From contig NC_059555.1 of the NCBI RefSeq assembly GCF_905220415.1, forward strand, positions 1,984,001 to 2,048,000: a stretch of DNA of 64,000 nt, read 5' to 3'. Shown here one piece after another: positions 1 to 12,563 of this stretch (positions are counted from its first letter, which is position 1; the number at the start of each line of letters is the position of its first letter). The notes beneath the pieces were generated by a model that saw only the letters and a program-made list of their open reading frames with translations, had not been told where the DNA came from and did no database searches. Position numbers and translations under genes: made by a program. The stretch comes from Colias croceus. Taxonomy: Eukaryota; Arthropoda; Insecta; Lepidoptera; Pieridae.

Positions 1-2045
1 TTATTAGTTACTTAGAAAACATCATTGATATCGTTCGAAGTAAAAAATATAAATAATAGTGTGTTGATTAGTTTTGGAATGGGTTCCAAATTGATTGTAG
101 TTTATTGTAGTGGCAAGAAAATTCTTTATTTGCGTTGTTTTATCTCAAATTATTGCAAGAAGGTCACAATAACAAGATTTTAAAAAATAAATAACACTTG
201 TTCAAAAACTACAAACGATGCTAATAAATGTAGTAAAGGTCAATTTTTGTAGTCTTATTAGTTACTTAGAAAACATCATTGATATCGTTCGAAGTAAAAA
301 ATATAAATAATAGCGTGTTGATTAGTTTTGGAATGGGTTCCAAATTGATTGTAGTTTATTGTAGTGGCAAGAAAATTCTTTATTTGCGTTGTTTTATCTC
401 AAATTATTGCAAGAAGGTCACAATAACAAGATTTTAAAAAATAAATAACACTTGTTCAAAAACTACAAACGATGCCAATAAATGTAGTATAGGTCAATTT
501 TTTGTAGTCTTATTAGTTACTTAGAAAACATCATTGATATCGTTCGAAGTAAAAAATATAAATAATAGCGTGTTGATTAGTTTTGGAATGGGTTCCAAAT
601 TGATTGTAGTTTATTGTAGTGGCAAGAAAATTCTTTATTTGCGTTGTTTTATCTCAAATTATTGCAAGAAGGTCACAATAACAAGATTTTAAAAAATAAA
701 TAACACTTGTTCAAAAACTACAAACGATGCCAATAAATGTAGTATAGGTCAATTTTTTGTAGTCTTATTAGTTACTTTTTGTAGTCTTATTAGTTACTTA
801 GAAAACATCATTGATATCGTTCGAAGTAAAAAATATAAATAATAGCGTGTTGATTAGTTTTGGAATGGGTTCCAAATTGATTGTAGTTTATTGTAGTGGC
901 AAGAAAATTCTTTATTTGCGTTGTTTTATCTCAAATAATTGCAAGAAGGTCACAATAACAAGATTTTAAAAAATAAATAATACTTGTTCAAAAACTACAA
1001 ACGATGCCAATAAATGTAGTATAGGTCAATTTTTTGTAGTCTTATTAGTTACTTAGAAAACATCATTGATATCGTTCGAAGTAAAAAATATAAATAATAG
1101 CGTGTTGATTAGTTTTGGAATGGGTTCCAAATTGATTGTAGTTTATTGTAGTGGCAAGAAAATTCTTTATTTGCGTTGTTTTATCTCAAATTATTGCAAG
1201 AAGGTCACAATAACAAGATTTTAAAAAATAAATAACACTTGTTCAAAAACTACAAACGATGCCAATAAATGTAGTATAGGTCAATTTTTTGCAGTCTTAT
1301 TAGTTACTTAGAAAACATCATTGATATCGTTCGAAGTAAAAAATATAAATAATAGCGTGTTGATTAGTTTTGGAATGGGTTCCAAATTGATTGTAGTTTA
1401 TTGTAGTGGCAAGAAAACTCTTTATTTGCGTTGTTTTATCTCAAATTATTGCAAGAAGGTCACAATAACAAGATTTAAAAAAATAAATAACACTTGTTCA
1501 AAAACTACAAACGATGCCAATAAATGTAGTATAGGTCAATTTTTTGCAGTCTTATTAGTTACTTAGAAAACATCATTGATATCGTTCGAAGTAAAAAATA
1601 TAAATAATAGCGTGTTGATTAGTTTTGGAATGGGTTCCAAATTGATTGTAGTTTATTGTAGTGGCAAGAAAATTCTTTATTTGCGTTGTTTTATCTCAAA
1701 TTATTGCAAGAAGGTCACAATAACAAGATTTAAAAAAATAAATAACACTTGTTCAAAAACTACAAACGATGCCAATAAATGTAGTATAGGTCAATTTTTT
1801 GTAGTCTTATTAGTTACTTTTTGTAGTCTTATTAGTTATTTAGAAAACATCATTGATATCGTTCGAAGTAAAAAATATAAATAATAGCGTGTTGATTAGT
1901 TTTGGAATGGGTTCCAAATTGATTGTAGTTTATTGTAGTGGCAAGAAAATTTTTTATTTGCGTTGTTTCATCTCAAATTATTGCAAGAAGGTCACAATAA
2001 CGAGATTTTAAAAAATAAATAACACTTGTTCAAAAACTACAAACA
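1..2045 (+). repeat. Tandem array, ~255-bp unit, left arm
   Basis: About eight head-to-tail copies of a ~255-bp unit, each marked by CTTATTAGTTACTTAGAAAA and later by TGGCAAGAAAATTCTTTATT. Units differ by few substitutions. The short motif TTGTAGT or ATGTAGT recurs several times in each unit. Two joints (about 770-800 and 1805-1835) carry a partial duplication of the linker. Short open frames in the units are by-products of the repeat. Confidence 0.95.
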
Positions 2046-2410
2046 ATGTAGTTGATTGTAGCTAAACTCATATGTTTGTAGTGGCTGCTAAACCCCTGTA
2101 AGCAATAAAAAACAAAAAATTTAGTGTTCAATAAGTTAATATATTCAAAACAATTATGAGCCTTGGATTTCGTGTCGTTTGTAGTTTTATTATTAGTTGA
2201 AATTATAAAAAAATAACAAATAGTAGTACTAAGTAATATCAAATATCACTCTTGTAATTGCATATAAATATTTATGATTATTTTATTACATAAAATAGCA
2301 TATGTATTGTTTTTTTCTTCATTAAATCTTTTTTAGACACTACTTTTTTCTTAGAGCTGCTGGAGATTCCGTCATGAAGTTCCCATTTATTGTTGCTTCT
2401 ACGTAAGTAA

Positions 2411-3449
2411 GGTCGAAATCCAATTGTTGACAACCAAAGTGAATATAATTTAACTCGTACTTCTCAAAATGAAGATAAATACAGTTATTTGAATTTACAA
2501 GATGAATGGGGTGGTCTTTTAAAAAATAATAAGGCTAGTCATTATACTAAAAAAAGATCCGGATATAGAAAATAAGCATAAGCGACCGAAATCGAAAGCA
2601 AAATTAGGGTTATTAATTAATGGTAATTGCTTGGCGCCATTAAAAACAAAACAAGGACTAGTGAAATTAAGCAATACGTGTCCTATTGATTCAGCATTAC
2701 ACTGTATACTTATCGCTTATGTGGATCGATTTATATATCATAATTATGTAGATAAAAACGACTCAGATGTCTTTGAAATTATCAAATTAATTTCATCCAA
2801 AGGTATAAATACAAGCGTCTATCAACAAAGAGCAAATCTCATTCTTCAATTCATGAAAATTGAGAATGGTATAATAGACTGTAACTCTAATATAAGCAAC
2901 ACAATCACGCAAATGTTTAAAAAAGTTCCTTCAGTAACCGTTAAGTCAACCTGTGTAAACTGCGAAAAAAGTAGCTCATCTACCTTACCTGTGATAGCTA
3001 CACATCTTGAACCCTTGACAAATAATGGGATACAAGGACTACAGCAATCATTATTGAAATATCTAGAATCAAATGTACGACGGTGTCATACTTGTAACAT
3101 TAGAAATGATCTTAGCTTTCAACCCGGTAATCATCTATGGATTGATATTGAAGTTTTCTTCACAAGTATGGTCAATCAAAATAGTCTCAAAAGGGATCCG
3201 AATTCTGGCACTTCGTTATAACAAATCCCTGCTGAGCTAGAAGTGTTAAATAATACGTACATTTTAGTTGGTGCCATAGAGCATATATATATCAATGAGA
3301 CTGGTCATTATCGACCTTACTTACGTAGAAGCAACAATAAATGGGAACTTCATGACGGAATCTCCAGCAGCTCTAAGAAAAAAGTAGTGTCTAAAAAAGA
3401 TTTAATGAAGAAAAAAACAATACATATGCTATTTTATGTAATAAAATAA
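2411..3449 (+). pseudogene. USP-like (peptidase C19 fold) cysteine protease, lightly broken
   Basis: This resembles a ubiquitin-specific protease core. The sequence shows a Cys box with NTCPIDSALHC (Cys codon 2679-2681); two CxxC pairs (TCVNC at 2952-2963 and CHTC at 3084-3095) as in the zinc-binding fingers of USPs; and a His box GHYRPYLRR (His codon 3306-3308) followed by KWELHD, ending in HMLFYVIK before the stop at 3447-3449. Two lesions are visible. A one-base frameshift lies in the A-run near 2550-2556: the frame through QDEWGGLLKNN upstream joins the main frame if one base is skipped. An in-frame TAA stands at 3219-3221, after which the same frame continues as AELEVLNNTYILVGAIEH. No ATG is evident at the 5' end, so an upstream exon or truncation is possible. 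The last ~46 codons lie inside the right arm of the inverted repeat. Known family members remove ubiquitin or related modifiers; activity here is unknown. Confidence 0.7.
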
Positions 3450-3682
3450 TCATAAATATTTATATGCAATTACAAGAGTAATATGTGATATAACTTAGTA
3501 CTACTATTTGTTATTTTTTTATAATTTCAACTAATAATAAAACTACAAACGACACGAAATCCAAGGCTCATAATTGTTTTGAATATATTAACTTATTGAA
3601 CACTAAATTTTTTGTTTTTTATTGCTTACAGGGGTTTAGCAGCCACTACAAACATATGAGTTTAGCTACAATCAACTACATT

Positions 3683-5241
3683 GTTTGTAGTTTTTGAACA
3701 AGTGTTATTTATTTTTTAAAATCTCGTTATTGTGACCTTCTTGCAATAATTTGAGATAAAACAACGCAAATAAAGAATTTTCTTGCCACTACAATAAACT
3801 ACAATCAATTTGGAACCCATTCCAAAACTAATCAACACGCTATTATTTATATTTTTTACTTCGAACGATATCAATGATGTTTTCTAAGTAACTAATAAGA
3901 CTGCAAAAAATTGACCTATACTACATTTATTGGCATCGTTTGTAGTTTTTGAACAAGTGTTATTTATTTTTTTAAATCTTGTTATTGTGACCTTCTTGCA
4001 ATAATTTGAGATAAAACAACGCAAATAAAGAATTTTCTTGCCACTACAATAAACTACAATCAATTTGGAACCCATTCCAAAACTAATCAACACGCTATTA
4101 TTTATATTTTTTACTTCGAACGATATCAATGATGTTTTCTAAGTAACTAATAAGATTACAAAAAATTGACCTATACTACATTTATTGGCATCGTTTGTAG
4201 TTTTTGAACAAGTGTTATTTATTTTTTTAAATCTTGTTATTGTGAACTTCTTGCAATAATTTGAGATAAAACAACGCAAATAAAGAATTTTCTTGCCACT
4301 ACAATAAACTACAATCAATTTGGAACCCATTCCAAAACTAATCAACACGCTATTATTTATATTTTTTACTTCGAACGATATCAATGATGTTTTCTAAGTA
4401 ACTAATAAGACTACAAAAAGTAACTAATAAGACTACAAAAAATTGACCTATACTACATTTATTGGCATCGTTTGTAGTTTTTGAATAAGTGTTATTTATT
4501 TTTTTAAATCTTGTTATTGTGACCTTCTTGCAATAATTTGAGATAAAACAACGCAAATAAAGAATTTTCTTGCCACTACAATAAACTACAATCAATTTGG
4601 AACCCATTCCAAAACTAATCAACACGCTATTATTTATATTTTTTACTTCGAACGATATCAATGATGTTTTCTAAGTAACTAATAAGACTACAAAAAATTG
4701 ACCTATACTACATTTATTGGCATCGTTTGTAGTTTTTGAACAAGTATTATTTATTTTTTAAAATCTTGTTATTGTGACCTTCTTGCAATTATTTGAGATA
4801 AAACAACGCAAATAAAGAATTTTCTTGCCACTACAATAAACTACAATCAATTTGGAACCCATTCCAAAACTAATCAACTCGCTATTATTTATATTTTTTA
4901 CTTCGAACGATATCAATGATGTTTTCTAAGTAACCAATAAGACTACAAAAAATTGACCTATACTACATTTATTAGCATCGTTTGTAGTTTTTGAACAAGT
5001 GTTATTTATTTTTTAAAATCTTGTTATTGTGACCTTCTTGCAATAATTTGAGATAAAACAACGCAAATAAAGAATTTTCTTGCCACTACAATAAACTACA
5101 ATCAATTTGGAACCCATTCCAAAACTAATCAACACGCTATTATTTATATTTTTTACTTCGAACGATATCAATGATGTTTTCTAAGTAACTAATAAGACTA
5201 CAAAAAATTGACCTATACTACATTTATAAGCATCGTTTGTA
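3683..5241 (-). repeat. Tandem array, ~255-bp unit, right arm (inverted)
   Basis: Six copies of the same ~255-bp unit in reverse orientation, with linkers near 3886, 4141, 4396, 4672 and 4930. The linker at 4396-4440 carries the same partial duplication seen twice in the left arm. The last unit ends at 5241, where unrelated AT-rich DNA begins. Confidence 0.95.
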
Positions 5242-8200
5242 GGTAAAATAGGCTGAAAAAAAGTAAGGTTTTTTTTAAAGCGGGTTCCAGCGTGACGGAG
5301 CTGGTTTTCACGTGTCACAATGATTAGGGCTAACGTAGAAACGACTCGAAAATCTGGCCTTTTATAATTACGTTTATCATTAAATACGGTTTTTCAGTGT
5401 ACAATATACAAAGAGGTTACTGCAAGTACAACCGTTATCATGAGACAATGGATATAACCATTCGAATTTATAAAATAAATTAGGTGTACCTGAAATTAAG
5501 ATAGATAGATAATTACACGTAGGTACACCGTTTAGGTTAATGACCTCTAAAGTGTACTAAAACATTTTAAACAAAACAATTCATAGGTACCGAAATAAAA
5601 TGATTTGCTTTTCTTACATTAATCGACAATTTAGAAAGAAAGAATAAAAGATCAACATATATTGTTTTTCTCTTAAATTGCGATGAAATATATATGAATC
5701 TAAATATACTTCGGAACAGTTTTACGATAGAAATCAACTACAATAAAAAATTATGAATCATAAATCTTGCTAAAATTGAAACATTCAATCTATCCATTTC
5801 AATCGATCTCTGCTAGGTACACATATAGAGAGACATTTCATATTAGTCTATAAAACGTATAATTAACCATAAACACACGTGATACCAATACTAATACTAC
5901 AGCGCATATGACGAACGAAATTCTTCAGTCATATTTAGATTGCCTTTAAATCTTTCACCGCCACTCATAGTTTTACTACAATACATAAAACTTACTCACT
6001 TAGAAACCGTACACAAATATTATTTATACACTCACCCACACAAATATAAACTGAACACACATTTTACACAACACTAATAAATATCCTGTTCCCAACTTAT
6101 TGCAATGTCTACAATCATATCACAATTATGTATTATGTTTATATTAAATTCGGTAGAATGAAGCAGAATGCTTGACTTACAATTGAGGACTAACGAGGAG
6201 CCAATGGTAAAAAGCATCATAGATAAGGTAATATGCAGATGTGCAACAAATTACATGTTTTAGAAATGATACTATCTGGATCTAATTTTTCCATTATTAA
6301 CGTCTGCCTAAAGGAATTTAACAGTATAATGTAAAAAGACGATATCGCACAAGATGCAAAATTGTCCTAAAATATAACTCATCATTAGCTGACCTTTACG
6401 CAGTATTTTGCTGTTTTTCTCCTTATTTCTAAATACAAATTAAACAAACACATTCTGCACAAGTTGACAAGGATCTCAACGATAAAATACGATAGTCAGA
6501 GGCAGGATAGTAGCAACCGTAAGCCGTCACTACTCATGTTATTTATTTCAGTACCTTCTTTCTTTTTAAACTTCGAGCTAGTAATCAAATGATTATTTAA
6601 TATATTGTTCCCTTACACATTAAAGTATAATGTACAGTATCTGTATTCATAATCTTTGGCAGTCTAGTCTAATATTAGATGCGCGTGCGACGGCGTTCCC
6701 GTATCAGTTATAGTTTTTATTGTACCACCGTCCGGTGTATTTCGGGAATGCTTCTAACTGACTGCACTTGTTAATAGTATTGCTGGCCGTTTAACTTGTA
6801 TATGGATATTTTTATATGGTTTTTTAATCTGTCAAAGTTTATAAGATTGGTGATTCATAACAAGACACGGTTCTTTGAGTAAATTGGAAACTACTTGTGC
6901 TTTTTGTGAATTTCAGAATCTGTTCAATATCCGTGTCCATTAACAAGAGCGATTGACTTTTATCATCATCTTTTGTGACTACAAAGATTTTTTTTTTTCA
7001 AGTAGATTCCTAACTTTTTTAATCTCCTGTCGTTTGGGACACGTACATTGATAATTACAAATGATAATATAATGATAGCTGAATCAATAATATTTAAATA
7101 CTCCGTAATGCTTGCAATCTGTCCTTACAAATCCTTCTTCCTTCTCTATTAATTCTTCATTAACAATCTCGTATTAGCTATGATAGTAATAAATAATATA
7201 TACCTAGATAAGGGCGAAATTCAATCCCCGTACAAAATATAATGTATCTAAAACATCACAAAACACAACACTGAATGATTAGTTACAAATCTCAAATATT
7301 TGAAATAAATGTTTCAAAATAAACTGAAACACGTTGAAAATGTTCCATCCATCACTTTAGATGGCACGTCTTTACATATCTTTACGGCCAAGAACCATTA
7401 TTTCTCTGAAAAATTTAAAGCTTTTCTACTAATTTTACTAAAACTTTTTAAAAGAATATATCAACATGTCATGTGAACAAGTCTCAAACTAATGTGTAAA
7501 GTAACAAATACTTTGTGACATTCGTATGTTTTTCGTGTCGATGACTAGAATGTTGGATTGCAGAATTTTTCATCAGAATTTCAAGAAATAAAGATTTACT
7601 ACTGAGTTGTATTGTAGTACTAGCTTTTATTTATTAAAACAAATATAATCTATACATATAATAATGAAAAATTTTCCTAGGCATTTCACAGTGCAGTAAA
7701 TTCCTAAACGAACCTGGGCAATTATTATTGTTTAGAAAAAAACGCAAAGATGAAAGTATAGCGTATATTTTTATCGATGGATAATATAATAAGTCCATAG
7801 GTATATTAAAAAACAATATTCATCTCATTACAATCGTTCTAGAGAACAACGAAACTACACCATGCAGAGAAAGTAAGTAAGGTAAGTAGTCAAGGTAAGT
7901 ACCTAAACAACTGCGCCGCTGAAAAAGGGAATTCGTGAAGATAAACAAAAGCCATAGTACTGCGATCCTTATGAAAAGGAAGCCATTTATCTAGCAGATT
8001 AATATCAATGGTTAAATACTAACTAAAATAAGTTTTTTGAGAGAAATTATAACAAAAACGATTTTACAAATGTTACAAAGACTATTATTTAGTTTCAATT
8101 AATTATTTTCTATTACAATCCAGCTGTAGATGAATGAAAATTATATTCCGCCTACATTTATTGTTTTCAGACATTTCCATTTAGATGTAATATGAGATGA

Positions 8201-8248
8201 TAATTACTATTTAAGGCTATCCAGAAAGTTACTTCTTTATTTAATATT
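5242..8248. other. No gene recognised
   Basis: About 3 kb of AT-rich sequence with no reading frame, splice pattern or repeat that I can name. A moderately GC-richer stretch near 6680-6760 could be an exon or untranslated region of an unseen gene, but nothing supports this directly. Confidence 0.5.
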
Positions 8249-8430
8249 AGCGGTCCGCCCCGGCTTCGCCAGTGGTACATATTTCTTAATAAAAGGTAGC
8301 CTATGTCCTTTCTCGGGTATCAAAATATCTCCATACCAAATTTAATGCAAATTGGTTCAGTAGTTTAGGCGTGATTGAGTAACAGACAGACAGACAGAGT
8401 TACTTTCGCATTTATAATATTAGGTAGTAG
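8249..8430 (-). repeat. Lepidopteran short interspersed repeat, family A
   Basis: Reverse-strand copy of a repeat that also occurs at 46870-47106 and 63531-63715. Shared landmarks are an ATAATATTATAAATGCGAAAG-like start, ACTCTGTCTGTCTGTTACTC, CAATTTGCATGAAATTTGGT, and a GC-rich end CGGGCGAAGCCGSGG. Confidence 0.75.
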
Positions 8431-10224
8431 GGATAAGAGATTGTAGAACTCACCAAGTCTCAACTCTCAAGTCTATCAGTTACTTATTTTTAAACTGTAA
8501 TTATAGTATGTATCTACATGTATCTAGATAATTGATATTATTAATGCGTCTTCAACTAGGTATTCTATAATTCTATAACATATATTATTCTATAATTCTA
8601 CCTACAACCTTTAATAAACATCATCATATCTAATATCAATAATTTTTAATATGATCCATTTTATCCATCCATTATAATCTATGAAGGTATTATTATTTAT
8701 TACTACGTAGTACATAGTCGCTCAATGTTATAATCGTGTTTGTAAAATTGTTGTAAATAGAACACACTTCGAAATCTCAACGATTACAATATGTACATCC
8801 ATAAATATTGCCCTCTATAAAAATAATTTGAGGGCAAGACATAAATTTACATTTATTCTAATGCGATGAGAGCCATTTCCTCTTAAAACTTGTTGAAAGT
8901 TTCACGTAAATATTTTAAATATATCTAGGTACGGTTTTAAAAAGTTTATAGTACCTACTATCGAACATACGTTTTGAAATAATCATGTTATAACTATATT
9001 TTATAAACATTTTTGTGAAATATCAAAGGATTATTCTATGAACACATTTTTTGTAGTAGGTTCTCGAACGCGGTTTCGATTATCCGCATTACCTACTACA
9101 TCCCGTGATACAAGAAACAAGCAAAAGCGAACAAAACCAAAAGTAACAGCTAGTTTGTTCCAGAGAAATAAATCTCTTTTAAATTTGCCACACTTTTATG
9201 ACAGGCCATAAAGAATTAATTTTGTTTCGACAGATGGTGTTGTTTATAAAAGGCTAAAGTTGCAACCAAGGTTGCAACCAAGATTGCAACTTTTTACATA
9301 TTATTAAACGTTTTGGTTAGAGTCGTTTGTCCAAGAAAAATGGTATGTATAAAAGTTTAAGTATCCGTATGATCTTCATTGTATGGTGGTCTAGGAACAC
9401 TGATTACAAGTCTTTTTTGTCACCTTCATTAATTATCAAACGTAATATTATGTATTTAATAATATTACGATGATGAATTTTAAGAATGATAATTTTCCAA
9501 AAATAAGAATTCTCTATTCCTTTCTATGACCCAGACAAATCGCTTCAGGAATTTGTGTTAAAAAGTAAATAATAAATTCTCACCTAGAAAGTAGGTAGGG
9601 TATTTTTTTTTTCGGAATAGAATTGAATAATAAAATATTATTCTTAATTTCAAATTTCATGTTGCAATTCGCATAGCTTCGAACCTATGATTATATTATC
9701 ATTTTTTAAAGAAATTAAAATAAAATATTGCATTTAATACAATGTTGAACGTGGAAAAATAACAAACACAAGAACACATCTATTTTGTTGTATAAGTACA
9801 AATCTTGTACAAATTAATTTATTGTCAGACTTGAAATATTCGTTTGTCAAGATTATCGCGGAGTTAATGTACAGCAATTTATCTTTGGAAGCCGTAAGAA
9901 ATCTTAATATTAGGTATCTCTTTTTATTTGACGTAAAAATACATAAAATGAACCATGTATTTTGACTTGAAATGAAAATCACAAATACTAGGAAAAAAAA
10001 TGTTGATTGCTGAATGGTGGTCACAAAATAGGATGACTTTGTTTACTAAAAATAACTTCCTGAAAGGTTGGGTCAGGAAAAGGAATAGGTAGGTATACCT
10101 ACAGTACCTACGATGATTTATATCGACCGGGCTCAGTGGCATGCATTATGAAATTAAATTAAATTAAAAATATTATATTTAGGTAATTAAAATACCTAGG
10201 TACTAAAAATGTACCCTTGAGGCT
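8431..10224. other. No gene recognised
   Basis: AT-rich DNA without convincing coding potential. A small direct repeat (GTTGCAACCAAG) occurs at about 9258-9290. Nothing else can be named. Confidence 0.5.
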
Positions 10225-10400
10225 ACGATTCAAAACTAACTTACCGCCCGCTTTGTCTAAAACCTAATAAATTATACTAAAACCTTTCTTTTGAATCACT
10301 CTCTCTATTAAAAAAAAGGCATCAAAATCCGTTGCGTAGTTTTAAAGTTTTAAGCATACAAAGGGACATAGAGACAATTTATAAATTCACCCAGCAGAAA
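10225..10400 (+). repeat. Short interspersed repeat, family H
   Basis: Shares TTACCGCCCGC...TTTGT, AAACCTAATAAATTATA, GAATCACTCT, CAAAATCCGTTGCGTAG and AAGCATACAAAGGGACATAG with copies at 34244-34560 and 53395-53590, and with a reverse copy at 31180-31300. Confidence 0.7.
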
Positions 10401-10841
10401 GTTATAAAATATGTAGCTAATAAATTGTATTCTCAACTAAGTAAACTTATCATCATTCCAAAATTCAATAAATAATAATTATTGCACTGTGCACAGCAGT
10501 CAGACGAATTAATTACGATTATTATATTTGTATACCGCCATCTTTGATAAAATATGTTAAGAACAAGCGACAACGGTGAAAGGTCAAATTTTGGACCCTT
10601 GGACCGACTACTAGTTACTAAAACAGATACTAGATGGCAGTAATATTAGCAGTTTTAATAAAATGTGATTATTTACTAAGTATATATATATATACAATTT
10701 ATTATATGTATCATTTTAATTATTTTCTTACCTTTGCTTGTTTGCTTGCCTCGTCATGGCGCCAGTTGTAGATATCACATTTCACAATTGCTCACAATTA
10801 TTTACCTCGGCAATTTATAATGACCATAGATAATTCTTTAT

Positions 10842-11110
10842 TAACCGACTTCAAAAAAAGGAGGAGGTTATCAATTCGGCCGGTATATTTTTTTTTTTTT
10901 TTTTATGTATGTACACCGATTACTCCGAGGTTTCTGAACCGATTTACGTGATTCTTTTTTTGTTCGATGCGGGATGGTGTCGAATTGGTCCCATAAAAAT
11001 TTTATTCGGATAGGCCCAGTAGTTTTTATTTTATGAGCATTTTTGTCTGTAGGTATTTGTAAATTTTGCAAGTGCAAGTTTGAAGTCGGTTGTTTTTAAC
11101 GCAGTTATCA
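10842..11110. mobile_element. Non-autonomous element with AACCGACTTCAAA ends (copy 1)
   Basis: Begins TTAACCGACTTCAAA and contains the inverse TTTGAAGTCGGTT near its right end, followed by GTTTTTAACGCAGTTAT. The copy at 48759-49021 is nearly identical throughout, apart from the length of a T-run and a few substitutions. The class is not certain. Confidence 0.75.
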
Positions 11111-11535
11111 CTTGTTTCTTATTGCTGCTTTTAAAAAGAAGCGAAGAACTTTTATTTACTTTTTTCGTGGCAAGAAGATAAAATATAATATCAAGTTGCC
11201 CGAGTTCGCTATGCCCAAATCTGAAAGTATCATAGATTCTCAGTATTTCAGCGAATCTCTAAATTGTATTAATCTGAAAAATACGAAAAAGATTGTTCAT
11301 GCAGAGCGCTTAGGCAGAGTGAATAAAATTATAACGTGTTGTACGTAAGTTTTTTCATAAATGCGCATTGTGCATAATAGTATAATGCCACTGTCTAATT
11401 TTCAATTCAAAGAGAATACAAATACTACGTTATTTCCACAAAACAGTAAAAACAAACAGTGCAATGTTCTGTGGTAATTACAATTAATGTTGAGTTTGTA
11501 TGTCAATCATTATTGACAAAATAATATGCATTATA

Positions 11536-12518
11536 CAGGGTTACAGGTAAAGTCGATGTAGATCTGTTAAGGGCATGTAGTACACATCATTTCTGAATGA
11601 TTTCACTATGTAACCTCCCATCCTAAACTTAACCGTTTTCGAGATATTCGAGTTTTAATTTTTTTTATGAAAATGCCCAATTTTTCGGCTATTCAATTGA
11701 ATATTTTGAATTTTTTTGACTCTTATGATTATTTTTTTGGTTTTTTACATGAAGAATGAGATGCTTAATTACCTCAATGACTAAAATTGCACGTAAGTTA
11801 ACTAAATAGGTCATAGTAGACGATCGAAACTTAAGAAAATAAGTACAAATTATAAAAATATATTTTTCTTTTCTGGATATCTCAAAAAATTATTATGGCA
11901 CTTGCTCTGCAGATATGCTTAAAAACATCTACATTTTATCAGCTATCCAACGAGGTATAACAACCTATGGTTGTATTTAAACTCATAGAAAAAAACACAG
12001 TTGAAAAGGTTCAGGTAGTAGGTCTAACGGGTCCCTCGGCTATTGTCCTTCAAGTTAATCCGGTGCGTGTGAGCGATAAAACTTATAAATCGTAAGTGCA
12101 GATGAGAGTGAGAAAAATAATCGAAAGTGATGTAAGCACATCTGCAGAGCAAGTGCCATAATAATTTTTTGAGATATCCAGAAAAGAAAAATATATTTTT
12201 ATAATTTGTACTTATTTTCTTAAGTTTCGATCGTCTACAATGACCTATTTAGTTAACTTACGTGCAATTTTAGTCATTGAGGTAATTAAGCATCTCATTC
12301 TTCATGTAAAAAACCAAAAAAATAATCATAAGAGTCAAAAAAATTCAAAATATTCAATTGAATAGCCGAAAAATTGGGCATTTTCATAAAAAAAATTAAA
12401 ACTCGAATATCTCGAAAACGGTTAAGTTTAGGATGGGAGGTTATTTAGTGAAATCATTCAGAAATGATGTGTACTACATGCCCTTAACGGATCTACATCG
12501 ACTTTTCCTGTAACCCTG
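11536..12518. mobile_element. Foldback/MITE element with 385-bp inverted arms
   Basis: The left arm 11536-11920 and right arm 12134-12518 are near-perfect inverse copies of 385 bp each. The ends read CAGGGTTACAGG and CCTGTAACCCTG, flanked on both sides by TATA (11532-11535 and 12519-12522), consistent with insertion at TA or TATA. The 213-bp centre has no coding capacity. It has the same end type as the element at 29173-30638. Confidence 0.85.
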
Positions 12519-12563
12519 TATACATGCTGTGTTAACATGAATATAGTGAATATAAAGGATTAA

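Larger units (their letters stand above)
1..5241. mobile_element. Giant inverted-repeat (foldback-like) element with tandem-array arms
   Basis: The left arm (1-2416, continuing off the window) and the right arm (3312-5241) are reverse complements. They meet an 895-bp centre at 2417-3311. Paired positions sum to about 5728 near the centre, for example GGTCGA at 2411-2416 against TCGACC at 3312-3317. Each arm has an inner unique part of about 370 bp and an outer array of a ~255-bp unit. The right arm stops abruptly at 5241 after CATCGTTTGTAG. The left end lies outside the window, so a target-site duplication cannot be checked. The layout resembles foldback (FB or Galileo type) transposons, whose long terminal inverted repeats are tandem arrays. 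A large inverted duplication of a satellite is the alternative. The centre carries a broken USP-like gene, not a recognisable transposase. Confidence 0.75.

Noticed and set aside
1321..4661. Several open frames of 81-102 codons in the tandem arrays
   Set aside because: They repeat in every unit, lack ATG starts and simply follow the 255-bp repeat; there is no sign of codon selection.
6660..6780. Possible exon in a GC-richer patch
   Set aside because: No frame, splice sites or family match could be established.
10871..11077. Short minus-strand frames at 10871-11077 and 48788-48988
   Set aside because: Both lie within copies of one transposable element and mirror each other because the copies are alike; they are not genes.
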